DNA of 64,000 nt from Sacculina carcini. Lineage: Eukaryota; Arthropoda; Thecostraca; Sacculinidae. Of the stretch, positions 10,018 to 19,868 are shown in pieces (the stretch's first letter is position 1; every line of letters starts with the position of its first letter). The notes beneath the pieces were generated by a model. That model was not told the origin of the DNA. It did no database searches and saw only the letters and a list, made by a program, of their open reading frames with translations. Both the position numbers and the translations under genes were made by a program. Location: assembly GCA_916048095.2 (NCBI GenBank), contig OU696571.1, positions 11,406,949 to 11,470,948 on the forward strand, in the 5' to 3' direction.

Positions 10018-10930
10018 TCAGCGACTAATAAGACTGAATAAGAGACAAACACAATAGAGCAACACAATAAAAGAGGAAGGAAAAAGGAAAGAACAAATAA
10101 CGATCAAGGCAAAAATACCAAAGATATAAGTCAGAATGATATTCAGGATGAATGAAAACGTGAACAGATGTGATTGACGTCGGGTTTTTGGCTCCTCGGT
10201 CAGCTGTATATCCAACAACACTGAGGTCACAAACACGACTGGAATTGTATCGATTGGGCAGTGTACTAATACATGATCTATAGTGATACGGCACTGACAT
10301 CGCGGCACCAGCACAGGAGGTGGCGGTGCGTCAGTGCCGTATGACCCAGCCTCAGGCGAGCCAGCGTTATTTATATTGGTCTAGACAGGGAGACGGGAGA
10401 GCAACCCAGGCCCGGTTTCGGCATACTTTTTGGCAGGAGGTAGAGGCAGGTCTTCCATGCTTTTTCGATTTTGTCTTTCGTGAGTGTTTTCACGTGGCTT
10501 TCCACATTTTTCCTTGTTCTGCCTTGCAGTATAATAGCCGTTTCCTCGGGGGTTATCTTCGCCTCCCTGTCTGCCACCTCATTGCCGTCGATGTTTTTGT
10601 GACGTGGGACCCACAACAACGTGCAATGTTTGTTTTCAGCGTTTGTCGTCCTGAAAGCTTCCCTGATGAGATATGATATCAAGTCGCTATGATGGTGGAG
10701 ATTATAAATTGTTGTTTGTGAGTCCGTGACAATATGACATTTGTTAAAATGCAGCTCACGGCACGGAGCAATCGCCTTATATATGGCGTACAATTCGGCG
10801 TCGTAGACCGAGGCCCGGTCGGGCAGATGGTATCGGTTGATGAGCGACTGCCCGGTGTCAGGCTCATCTGTCGTCTTGCCGCTCGTGTATACGTCTCAGG
10901 CAGTCCTGCCGTCGGCCCTCGAGCCATGTG
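10018..10930 (-). pseudogene. LINE ORF2 3' part: RNase H domain and C-terminal tail
   Basis: Minus strand: RVYTSGKTTDEPD and ASVYDAELYAIYKAI in one frame, then from 10793 an open 140 residues with IVTDSQTTIYNL and LLWVPRHKNIDGNEVADREA, the RNase H motifs of I/R1-group LINEs (the first YTDGS is YTSGK here). LTRLRLGHT-like sequence and a C.C...H..C motif (RCQCRITIDHVLVHC) close the protein near 10250. The role in a live element is removal of RNA during target-primed reverse transcription. The upstream part of the same LINE lies at 12190-12925, separated by Tigger and hAT insertions. Confidence 0.8.
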
Positions 10931-11035
10931 TAGGCAACCCGCGGCTCTTTAGCGCTGCCTAGTGGCTGGCTGGAGTTTTTTTTAAATGTTTCAAAATGGA
11001 AAAGGATGGGGAAGGGAAATATATTTTTGACCCAT
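10930..11035. mobile_element. hAT terminal remnant
   Basis: GGCAACCCGCGGCTCTTTAG followed by GCGCTGCCTAGTGGCTGGC resembles the ends of widespread animal hAT elements. Only one end is present and no target duplication was found. Confidence 0.4.
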
Positions 11036-11055
11036 TATTTATGTGTAGCCAATTT

Positions 11056-11320
11056 ACCGTATATTTCGGCGTATAAAACGACCCTTAAAGTAAAAAAATC
11101 ACCCTTAAAATTGTGGGTCGTCTAATACAACCGATATAAAAGTCAGACCTTGTATTCTGCGTACAGAATTTTTCATTTTACATGAAAAAATCAGTATCAT
11201 TTTGGTTGTAAATAAAAATGGTTGATTACAAACACCTTTATTTCTCAATAAGAGTAGGTATTACAGTACAACATCATCAATATCAAAAATCAAACCTGCT
11301 CCATATGTATATTTAAATCT
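11056..11320. other. Tigger 3' untranslated and terminal region
   Basis: Between the transposase stop and the element end. It is AT-rich, contains the terminal-repeat-like GGGTCGT motif twice (about 11078-11130, in both orientations), and no other gene. Confidence 0.5.
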
Positions 11321-11324
11321 CCAA

Positions 11325-12185
11325 TTAATCAAATTCATCTCCATCATCAGTGTCTGTTTCGAAAAGTTTTTCGAATACATCACGAGATTCATCACAGATG
11401 CCATCATCGTAGGGATTCCATTCTGGTTCTGGCAAGTCGACTTCAGCTTCATCTTCGCTTTCATACAATAAATCATCCTCACTACCATCCATGGCATTAT
11501 ATATTCCACATTTTGTAAAGGATTTTATGACACTTTCTACCTTAATATTATCCCATGCTTTTATAACAAACTCGCAAAGAACACCAAGTGAGGCAACACG
11601 CATAGCTCCGTTTTTTGTAAATGACTTTTCACCATTCATCATCCACTCATTTCATTGTGCTCTAGCATTATCCTTGAATGGCTTATTTATGCTTACGTCA
11701 AGCGGCTGAAGTACAGAAGTTGAACCACCTGGGATAACCGCAATATCGGTGTTGTTGCGAGCTAAACGAGTGTTAGAATTAGCCGTTATATGGCTCCGAA
11801 ACATATCCCAGACCAACAAACTGCGTTCCTTTCGCATACAACCTGGCCATCGGTTCCAAATATTTTCAATCCATAACTTTACGCCATTCTCGACCATCCA
11901 CCCTTTCTCGTGGAAGTGAATCAAAACACCAGGAGGAATAGTTATTTTAGGTTTTGTTTTACGTTCAAAGATAACCATTGGTTTCAATTTGGTACCATCT
12001 GCTAAGCACGCTAATACCACCGTTAATCTTGTCTTCTCGTGTCCTGTACTTTTCACGTTTACTGTTCTTACACCTTTAACATCAACTATTTTATCACCAA
12101 GCATGTCAAAATTCATTGGAGTTTCATCCATATTTCCGATATGGGATAATGTAAATTTGTGCCTTTTCCTTAGCTGAATTATAAA
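11325..12185 (-). pseudogene. Tigger/pogo DDE transposase, N-terminally truncated
   Basis: Minus strand from about 12180: RKRHKFTLSHIGNMDETPMN with the first catalytic Asp, LTVVLACLADGTKLKPMVIF, SLLVWDMFRSH with the second, and VIPGGSTSVLQPLDVSINKP with the third. After RAQ a TGA interrupts the frame at about 11649-11651, then WMMNGEKSFTKNGAMRVASL and the acidic C-terminus (EDDLLYESEDEAEVDLPEPE) run to a stop at 11325. Only one stop is seen in about 285 residues, so this is a fairly young copy. The DNA-binding domain is missing. Family members act in the nucleus on TA target sites. Confidence 0.88.
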
Positions 12186-12189
12186 ATGG

Positions 12190-12925
12190 TGGAAGTTTGT
12201 TATTTTGTGCTCGAGATCCTTTGGTAGTCGTGGCCATGTTCAAAATGCCATGAACATGGCCATGAACAATGGTGGCCATGTTCTGGATTTCTGGACGTTG
12301 TCGCCGTGTGTGCTGTGTCGGCTGTACTTGGGTTGCTTTATGATGCGCCGGGTGTGATAATATTGAAAGTGATTTGCCAAAGTAGCGGAGAGTCAGCTCC
12401 TGCCTTCTGATGTGCAGTGCAGTTCGACTCCAGTGTATCGGTGCAGCAGCGCCAGAGGCCAACCTCAGACACTGGTTGTGTACGGTGTCGAGCGACTGCA
12501 GCACGGACGGTGACGTAGCAAAGTATACTTCAACGCCGTATTCCAATATTGGTCGCTCCAGGTTTTTATATAGGCGTACTGTTGTCATGGTGTCTGAACT
12601 GCTGCATTAAGCTTGTATTGCACGTGTCACATTTATCCCTTTTCTGCACTTGTTTTTCGTATGTTCCACATGTTTAATTTGTTGTCCATAATGAATCCCA
12701 AAAAGTTTAAATCATCTTGGTATTGTATGCGTCAGGTACCGGTGCGCCGAGAACAGCACAGCGACCGACTTTCCTGCCGAAAACTGCAACCCATTTCGCT
12801 TTGACCATGCGGTTAGGCGGTTGAGACTAAGCTGCACTGGACGTCCATATGGCGGCGTCATCTGCATACAAATGGGTAATGCACTCCATTTGGGATATTT
12901 TCAAGAATGTCATTGATCATGATGT
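12190..12925 (-). pseudogene. LINE ORF2 reverse transcriptase, palm and thumb fragment
   Basis: Minus strand: NDILENIPNG from about 12915, then after a frameshift THLYADDAAIWTS, the YADD catalytic motif of reverse transcriptase, at about 12850-12870. Next come DDLNFLGFIMDNKLNMW and, open from 12588, LYKNLERPILEYGVEVYFAT and LDTVHNQCLRLASG, the thumb region. It probably belongs to the same LINE as the RNase H at 10018-10930. The fingers and endonuclease upstream are replaced by a mariner fragment at about 12925. Confidence 0.82.
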
Positions 12926-13130
12926 TGATTCATGATTGTCTTTCCAATAGATTGGTCTGGAAATGTTTCAATGATCAACTGACAAACACGCAGGCCCCAA
13001 TGTGCTGGTATACCATTGTGCTGGAAAATGACAGTTGGATTAAGGTTGTTTGGTTGTGGTGCCAATACTCAGTCAAAAGATTACTCATCGATAGTCATTT
13101 TCAGTAACTGTCGCTTCGTTGAAAAAACGG
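12925..13130 (-). pseudogene. Mariner/Tc1-like transposase fragment
   Basis: Minus strand: PTVIFQHNGIPAHWGLRVCQ followed by FPDQSIGK, matching the FQQDGAPPHWG..VR....FP.RWIG stretch of a transposase family common in arthropods, with the catalytic Asp (QQDGA) replaced by Asn. Stops occur just upstream. About 65 residues survive. Confidence 0.6.
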
Positions 13131-13375
13131 TGTTGAATTCTTATCATTATTATGCTTTTATTTTTCCAGCTTTAATTAATCATATGAATAAAGGTATCAT
13201 GCAGGTAGATTGAGTGCCACAATATATGGCATAGGTGAAAATGATAATTAAGAACTAATTAATTCGTGTGTTTAAATATGCTGTTATTAATGTAATGGAA
13301 GTGTGGAAATGAAGACCGTGGACCGCTGCGCCAGAATTAACTTGTTCCGCCGTTATGGTGGTTGGTGCGAGGCGT
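13131..13375. other. AT-rich, unassigned
   Basis: No open frame or known end sequence is seen up to the hAT MITE that starts at 13376. Confidence 0.4.
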
Positions 13376-13805
13376 CATTGGCGTAGCGTGGGGGTAAAAG
13401 GGGGCGGTCCGTCCCGGGCGGCACGTTTTTGGGCGCGGTATAAGAGCTGCTGAAGACGTTGAATTACCGTTATATTTGAGTCACATTTCTCAATATACTA
13501 TTTCATATTTGCTTCATATTCGGTTATTTACTATTTCATATGAGTATCAAGTTGATACTAATATGAAATAGTAAATACTAAATTGATACTATCAACTAAA
13601 TGAATTAAGGCAAGCACGATTGATAAGAATGATCTCATAGTAGGTGACTGGAAGCGTGCACCATTATAAGGGGTTCATCTTGTCAGCTGTATCGACATAT
13701 GGACTTGCTAATTCACTTACAGTCGTGTTAAAGCGCACAGTCTTGCTTCTATGTGACTTACAAGCGCATAAGCTGGGGGCGGCAGATAGCCTAGCTACGC
13801 CACGG
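13376..13805. mobile_element. hAT-type MITE, 430 bp, with 8-bp target duplication
   Basis: Left end CATTGGCGTAGCGTGGGGG; right end, reverse-complemented, CCGTGGCGTAGCTAGG. The two share TTGGCGTAGC/GTGGCGTAGC. Flanking 8-mers are CGAGGCGT (13368-13375) and CGAGGCGC (13806-13813), 7 of 8 identical. No transposase remains. GC-rich ends surround an AT-rich interior with a near-perfect palindrome. Confidence 0.65.
13526..13576. repeat. 51-base near-perfect palindrome
   Basis: 25 bases on each side of a single central G at 13551 pair with one mismatch (left arm begins ATTTACTATTTCATATGAG). It would form a cruciform or a hairpin RNA. It lies inside the 13376-13805 MITE. Confidence 0.85.
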
Positions 13806-14032
13806 CGAGGCGCGCATGTCGGTCCCATCCAGTCTGGCAGTCCGTCCGTGACTCAGTCCGACACGTGACTGAAACCTGACCTGATGTTGGTGATACGCGA
13901 AACGGGGCACCAGCGGTCATAGGCGCAAATACCACTGGATAGGACTCTTAGCCGAGATTAAAAAGTATATCAGGAGTGGGCTTCCACGTGCCACGGACCA
14001 TGTGGTGCAATGTGGCTTCGAACTCCGTAAGA
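13806..14032. other. Unassigned sequence between two MITEs
   Basis: No convincing reading frame or repeat match was found. Confidence 0.35.
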
Positions 14033-14302
14033 CAGTGCTTCTTAACCTGTGGGGATTACCTGATGAGTTTCCCACTGTTGGGGAATGGAAGAGTTGCCTA
14101 GTGGAAATCTATTGATCGGACAGAACAGGAAAAATGTGTGTTTTTATCAATTCAAATTTGTTTATTTTTGTTTATAATGACCTCTTGACATTTACTTTGA
14201 TGTAACAACTGAATATATTGAATTTATCAGCGCTGTTGTGGAAAATGAAGAGATGGCTCATTATGAAGTGGGGAATCAGAGAAAAAAGGTTTAGAACCAC
14301 TG
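14033..14302. mobile_element. hAT-type MITE, 270 bp, with 8-bp target duplication
   Basis: Ends CAGTGCTTCTTAACCT and, reverse-complemented, CAGTGGTTCTAAACCT match at 14 of 16 positions and resemble hAT (Charlie-like) termini. Flanking 8-mers are CCGTAAGA (14025-14032) and TCGTAAGA (14303-14310). No coding capacity. Confidence 0.75.
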
Positions 14303-14389
14303 TCGTAAGATCTTTTGAAGGGTTGTGCTGACATGGTGCACAGACTAGACATTTTTGTTAAGTGTGAATTGTTTTGACGTACGGCCTGA

Positions 14390-15640
14390 TATGTGTTTTG
14401 CAGACACGGAAGGAGCTAGGCGTCTTCTGTCGATTGTTGAGTGATGGCGACGCTATGTCTGATTGTGATAACTTGTCCCAAGCCGTGGAGGTGGTGATGT
14501 AATCTGTGAGGTTGCTGTCGCGGACAGATTCCGGCACGTCTGTTGAAGGTAGGCTGACTACATCTTCTGCCGCTTGTTGGACATTATCTTCATTCAGCGG
14601 ATGATCAAGGAAATCGTCTAGTCATGACGTATAGGGACTCAAATAGTTGGATATACTACTATGAATGTAACTGCAGCTCTAAGGCTGGTTGGGCATCAGG
14701 AACTTCCTCGACGTGTGGAGCTTGGAAGCCGATGAGGTCCCATATGTCGCGAGTACTTTCTTGGGTTATATGTTTTCGAGCAGACTCCAGGACGTTTGCG
14801 AGTACGTCCAGTGGCGGGTCCGGGTTGTAGTGTTATTAGCAACTGGTGGACGACGAGACGCAAGTCACGTGTGTGGTTGGTATGTAGCTTTCAGGCACCC
14901 CTCATAATTCAGTGACCGTCGGGTAGAGTTCGAGCAGTTGAGCCTCCGAGGAAGCTAAATTTTCAGCATTCATCGAGTCCGTCCACCTACACAGCGCGGC
15001 GGTTAAAGGCGTTTTCAGCCGGTTTTTGAACCAATGCGGATCCGCGCCAATGCCAGGTATACGATGTCCAATGCCAGGGACAAGTTCGCGATTACCGAAA
15101 TGACTCGGTATTCCTTCAGTCTCGTTTTTAGTTCTGATTTATTTAATTGGGTGTATTTATCAAACTTTTTCATCCAAAGTTCAGATGTGGGAAGTGTAGA
15201 GGCGACAGAACTCGTGTCGTCGTCACACCGGACCAATCCATGGGGTAGTCGCGGAGATCTAGCCTGTCGTCTGACGAATCCTAGTCCTGCACAATCATGC
15301 AGCGCTGCAGGACGTACATATGACTGGTTTGATTGTCAGGCAGCGTCCAAATCGAGACGTTCTATCACTTGGTTACTTTGTGAATAAGTGCCGCCGTCCA
15401 CGCCGGGGCCTTGACTCTAGTACTACGCTGTGCCGATTGGTGTCGGCTGCGGTGACGGTGGACACAAGACGGGAGGAGGCGGTGTTCTCACTGTCATTGA
15501 TTGTGTGGTTGAGCGGTGTCCATCCGCGCGGACCGGATCACCAATATTTGCTGGGATGGCGAGCGGTAGGCTGGTTCCAGGTATCCCTTCAACAAAACGG
15601 CAAGTTAGAGGCTGAGAGCGTGGCACATCTTGCGGTATCT
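14390..15640 (-). pseudogene. LINE ORF1-like (gag) reading frame, broken
   Basis: Minus strand from MPRSQPLTCR near 15626, followed by a Pro/Thr-rich stretch, then SSVASTLPTSELWMKKFDKY and KSELKTRLKEYRV (open 15236-15015), a segment reading LDVLANVLESARKHITQEST, and near the 3' end LDDFLDHPLNEDNVQQAAED. The last motif resembles LDDLLDTALSDDAVQAAAEA in the spliced frame at 51755-52404. The starting MPRSQPL equals MRRSQPL at 46860 and 50218, where it is fused to a LINE gag domain, so I infer a LINE ORF1. Several stops and frameshifts. Function otherwise unknown. Confidence 0.45.
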
Positions 15641-15927
15641 CCGTAGTTCTTGCCGTAGTTCAGTGCATATTTATTCAAATGATGTGAAAGGGTAATTATA
15701 TACTGGAAACAGGTGCTACACACAGACTCTTCAACGCGTAACCCTAACACACACAACACACTCTTTCCCACGAATTGTCTACTGCTCGAACGAAGTCGCT
15801 ACTTGTTCTTCACAACGACTAAACACTAGACAACGCAGACATTTCTCGCTTCAACTTTTTCGAACAAAGACGTGAATTCTTGTCCGAACAATACTCATAA
15901 GAACATTTACACTGACCCATACAATTT
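15605..15927 (-). repeat. LINE 5' untranslated region, copies at 46845-47127 and 50205-50515
   Basis: About 300 bases upstream (minus strand) of the MPRSQPL start are nearly identical at three loci. No coding signal. The right limit joins a MULE-B N-terminus at 15928. It may hold the internal promoter of the LINE; no motif proves this. Confidence 0.55.
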
Positions 15928-16119
15928 CGCCGAGCCCGTACAACCACTGTGCTTGCAGTGGAAATACTCCCGACCGCGCTTGCTCCATTTTCGATGATAT
16001 ACGAAGCCGTCCAGGTGATAATAAGTCATAACTCGTTTAGGACACAAAACCTCGATGCGCTCCATCATGAAAGCGATCAGCTCATGGATGTTTGCAATAC
16101 ACACATACAACAACAACAT
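15928..16119 (-). pseudogene. MULE-B N-terminal fragment (FLYWCH finger)
   Basis: Minus strand: MMERIEVLCPKRVMTYYHLD and YFHCKHSGCTGSA, identical in type to the start of MULE-B1. It is cut within the zinc finger at 15928, where LINE 5' sequence begins. It is part of the duplication of 5091-6205. Confidence 0.8.
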
Positions 16120-16129
16120 ATATTTGCAG

Positions 16130-16390
16130 GATGAGAGAGAGAGAAATGATGTCAGAGAGGTATATAGTTCGATGTGGGTTATGAATTAATTTCTTAAGTT
16201 CTCTGTGATTTAGTTTGATTTTTGAAGTATTTTTTGGTTTCTCTCAAACATATTGCACTTTTTTCCGCATCAATGCCATTCTCAATATCACAACGGTGGC
16301 ACCCACTCGCTGAGAATATATGAAGCCGGACAAAGACACTGAAACTTATGAATTATAGCTTAGATAGATAAAAGATATAAGTAGTTCAAA
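16130..16390. repeat. Spacer, copy of 5283-5530
   Basis: Same AT-rich non-coding spacer as at the 5-kb locus, between a MULE-B N-terminus and an integrase. Confidence 0.65.
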
Positions 16391-16431
16391 TCTGGTGTGT
16401 CATTCATATTCATGTCCGCCATTAAACGAGG

Positions 16432-17058
16432 TCACCTCCCGAACATTATATAAAACGGGGACAATTTGGTCGATTCGTGTACCGATGTGTTTATGGCGTA
16501 TGTCGCGGCACCGAGGTGGCAGTCCCAGTCATCCTGCCGTTCGTTGCACAACTTCAGGATGATCTTTTTCAATGTGCCGTTGGTCCTCTCAGTCTGTCCG
16601 TTGGTCTGCGGATGATACGCGTGTGTCACAGCGTGCTTCACCTGGAACGCCTGAAACAACGTCTCATAAAGCTTATTACAAAATTCCCTACCCTGATCTG
16701 AAATGATCTTCGGGGGTCCGAAAAGGTGAAAGATTGCTTGGATGTGGTGGGAAACCTGATCTGCTGATTTGGCCTGTAGTGGGAATGCTAAACCCCACTT
16801 TGAAAAGAGATCTGTTGCGGTCAGGATGTAAACATTTCCCCTGATTGTCTCGGGAAGAGGTCCCACAAGATCTATACCCACTACCTCCCACGTGTCATTT
16901 GTCCTAATCGGTGTATGCTCCGGAGCCATTGTCTTTATTCTCCGCAATCTTTGGCATCTATCACAACGGGCAAGGGCGTCCACCACTAACTTGGTACGCC
17001 CCTCCGAGTAGAATTGTGACTGTATCCTCGCCACAGTCTTTGTCCTCCCCATATGACC
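16432..17058 (-). pseudogene. Gypsy/Ginger-type integrase, second uninterrupted core
   Basis: Open on the minus strand for 216 residues (the first eight come from flanking DNA; family sequence starts at GHMGRTKTVARI near 17058). It retains Cys-Cys of the HHCC finger, GIDLVGPLP, IISDQGREF and QTNGQTERTN, and runs through AINTSVHESTKLSPFYIMFG, further than the 6-kb copy. It lacks the 2-bp deletion shared by the array. The first finger His and everything upstream are replaced at 17058; GPY/F is missing on the other side, where sequence ends at 16390. Confidence 0.85.
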
Positions 17059-17699
17059 CCGGCTATAAAAATAATCGTACATTACAAACCAGACAACTAA
17101 TAAAATGAGCGGTCACTAACCAAACACGCAACAGCATATTCACACACGCACTAAACATCCCAGGAAAAACGAACTTACGAATGACAAAATTACTCCATAA
17201 AAATACATTTGTCCCCTATACAATTAACCAAAAATACATACCTGGCAACCCATGTCTACAACAACTACACTACAAGAATGACTAGAACATCCAGTGCACA
17301 TGGTGCGAAGGAAGGACTTCAACATCCTTCAAAAATTGCATCAACTGCGTCGCAATTGTCTGATGTCCCCGTTTTGACCGTCACAACGGTACGTTACGTT
17401 TTTACAATACACAGCGTATATGCGTAGCCTAGTATCTGTCGCATGCCGATGTATAGGTGGCCTACCGACTTTATCACTGATTGTAGTTTGCTGTTGTGGA
17501 AATCACGACAGTGATGGAATATTCGCTGACCATAGTTTTGAAATCAGTGACGCCTGCATCTGAGCCTAACCTGTGCTATATGCAGTAAACAACAACAAAT
17601 CAGTGTCTTTCTTTCAGTGTATCCAGATTACACTGTATAAGTGTATCCAGATTGATCCCTATCAACATATGTTATAACAACATCCGCCGCTCTCATCGC
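17059..17699. repeat. Unassigned block, copy at 56613-57241
   Basis: About 640 bases duplicated on the other side of the array. It contains a TATAAAA near 17071 and a short plus-strand frame starting at 17278 (MTRTSSAHGAKEGL...) that reaches a GT at 17389. I cannot show that it is a gene. Confidence 0.55.
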
Positions 17700-18050
17700 A
17701 TCGTCTACAGAACCACATTATATTGCTGCATTTTGCGAGTTCCCTGTACGTTCTCTCGTCCATTTTCTCACATTTTCTGTGGATCCATTCTTAACACATC
17801 ACATTTCATTCCCTCATCGCCTTCTCTCTCCTCATCTTTGCATGTTTCGCACACGTATTTTGCCACTTCAATTTCGTATCGGCACGATGCGCAGAGTATC
17901 ATGGAGCTTTCCTGCATATTCACATTTTTGGCATGCCCTCCACAATTTCTTGTTCTCCCCCTCGCTCCTAGACGATATTCGATTCTTCGATCTTCGAATC
18001 AGACGATTTTGCATTTTTCCACTTCCTACCATGATGTGGGTTTAATATAT
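17700..18050 (-). pseudogene. PHD-finger LINE ORF1 fragment, truncated copy
   Basis: Matches 61475-61790. Minus strand: LCASCRYEIEVAKDVCQTC-type Cys pairs, then the second half of a PHD finger up to MWFC. The copy ends abruptly at 17700, where the other copy continues into the coiled-coil part. Confidence 0.55.
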
Positions 18051-18499
18051 TCAATATATTTACACTTACACTTAGGTACACCTACCTAGAGGTAGCCAAA
18101 GGTGTAGGTACTTAATAAGTATAAAATACCCCAAAAATGCTTACAAAAACCAAAATAAACAGTAAACAATACAATCCTTTCACCACAGACGCCGTCCTTT
18201 CACCACCGACGCAGACGCCAAAATCCCTGGGTCTGGACATGGATTTCACTGAAGTCTGTGTGTACGTGATTTACCTGATTAACATCCTATCATAAAAATA
18301 TCCTAGGATGACCATACGTTCTCTTTTACTCGGGCATATCCTCTTTTGGATTCTGTCAGGTCTGCCGGGTTCTTTTTGTAAAATCCTTCAAATAGCCGGG
18401 GTCTATATAGTTTGAGTAGATAAATTTGGTATGTTTTCTCTGCGAGTGTATAATGGTTTGGTCCGTGCCGAAAATGGTATTTTTTTAATATACTGAAGT
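18051..18499. other. Duplicated non-coding region, copy at 61791-62250
   Basis: AT-rich. A 96-residue minus-strand frame (18303-18593) is kept in both copies only as part of the duplication and matches no family I know. Confidence 0.4.
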
Positions 18500-18756
18500 G
18501 ACCAATACACTCGAATCGAGGAACGTTGGCTTTATTATACTGTGAACACACACTGGGTACAAACGCAAACACTGTAGACAGCTCAGCCTTCACAACACTC
18601 CACTAGAACACACACTGACACACACGCACGCACAAGCTAACTGACACACACACGCGCACACACCAAGTATTCCACACTTCAAGGTCGCCGACCCAATAGG
18701 TCAACTGCCACATTGAAACACAACACAATGAAATGTAACACCGCATTCTTCCCCAC
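18500..18756 (-). promoter_or_regulatory. Possible gypsy-2 polypurine tract and 3' LTR
   Basis: Downstream (minus strand) of the gypsy-2 integrase stop is GTGGGGAAGAATGCGG (18741-18756), a purine-rich tract, followed by TGTTACATTT beginning at 18740, which could be the LTR start. AATAAA lies at 18531-18536 on the minus strand. The LTR end and a second LTR were not identified. Confidence 0.35.
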
Positions 18757-18942
18757 TTGATTAAATGTTTACTAACGGAAATATAACACACATGTAAACA
18801 AGTCCGGATTGCACGATAACATTAGTCAAGTGACCACGATCTTCATAACAAACTTTAATCACAAATTACACGCAACAATAACGCTAGTTGTTATAACTAA
18901 AAACTGCAACACAATTGAATGAAAATATTAGACTAGAAACAA

Positions 18943-19868
18943 CTAGTCAAGAGCGGCACTTTCATAATCTGAGAGGTAGCCCGGAGGGCGTCTGGTACGA
19001 CTTGATCGACGCAACGGCTCTTCTGATGGAGTAGGAGTTTGCTGGTATGTGTGGTTGTCACCGGAAACGCTGTTATTCCCACGATCCGAAGAAGCGTCCG
19101 CTTCACCAGATTCACACTCTCCGTGGCTCTGTCCAAGCCCAGATTGGCCTTCGCCGTAACTCTCCTTGATCTCCGAGCCTGGACAGCTGCTTCTAGCTGC
19201 CTGGATGTGATCAATTGGACGCGATGAAGGTGCTAAGCGACGAACAGACACCGTTGACTCCTTGCCGTCCGGATGCGCGACACGGGCCCATTGTGGATTG
19301 ACATGCAGTACTCGTACTTCCTCCGCCTCGTCGTCATATTTGGACCTCCGTAACGCCTTCTTCAGCAGAGCCGAACCTTCAGCAGTCAGCCATGACGGGT
19401 TAGTATGACCATACGTAGCTTTTCGAGGGTGGAGAAAAACACGCTCATGTGGAGTCTGATTGGTGGCAACACATAATAACGATCGCATACTGTGCAAGGC
19501 GTCTTGCAACACAGTTTCCCACATTTCAATAGGGTAAGATCGAGATGCTAATGCGAGCCATATAGTGCGCCACAGAGTCCTGTTGAACCTCTCGATTTGG
19601 CCGTTTCCTTGTGGATTATTGGCTGAAGAATTACTGGTGCCCACTCCGCTCTGGTGAAGGAAGTTTTGATACTCGGCTGATACGAAAGCAGGTCCTCTGT
19701 CGGAATGTACATAGTCAGGCAACCCCCACATTGAGAAGAGTGCAGGTAAACAGTTGATCGTAGTGCCGGCCGACGTGTCTTGCGTTGCAAAGGCAAAGGG
19801 AAACCGACTGTATTCGTCGACGATATTGAGTATATATCTGTTTCTAGAGTTTGAGGGCAATGACCCCT
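18943..19868 (-). pseudogene. Ty3/gypsy integrase (family 2), C-terminal part of pol
   Basis: Minus strand, open from the array junction at 19868 to a stop at 18943. IVDEYSRFPFAF has the first catalytic Asp, YVHSDRGPAFVSAEYQ the second and NPQGNGQIERFNRTL the Glu, with DD35E spacing. Then come QTPHERVFLHPRKAT, DGKESTVSVRRLAP and a C-terminus ending SRTRRPPGYLSDYE, a usual end of gypsy pol. It differs strongly from the array integrase. The zinc finger and upstream pol are lost at 19868; the open frame runs on into array DNA up to 20091, giving a 382-residue chimera whose first 75 residues are the wrong frame of the GPY/F region. Part of it recurs at 62686-63297. Confidence 0.88.

Larger units (their letters stand above)
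11056..12185 (-). mobile_element. Tigger (pogo-superfamily) element inserted in a LINE
   Basis: The left limit carries a terminal-repeat-like sequence, ACCGTATATTTCGGCGTATA followed by AAACGACCC, of the kind seen at Tigger ends. The right limit at about 12180 joins LINE reverse-transcriptase sequence and cuts off the N-terminal helix-turn-helix region, so the element is 5' truncated or rearranged. The matching right terminal repeat was not found. Confidence 0.65.

Noticed and set aside
17278-17388. Possible 5' coding exon with a GTACGT donor on the plus strand
   Set aside because: No downstream exon or homology; the copy at 56.8 kb has an internal deletion and the block is a segmental duplicate.
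18303-18593. 96-residue frame conserved in two places (also 62056-62346)
   Set aside because: Conservation is explained by segmental duplication; it overlaps the putative LTR and poly-A signal.
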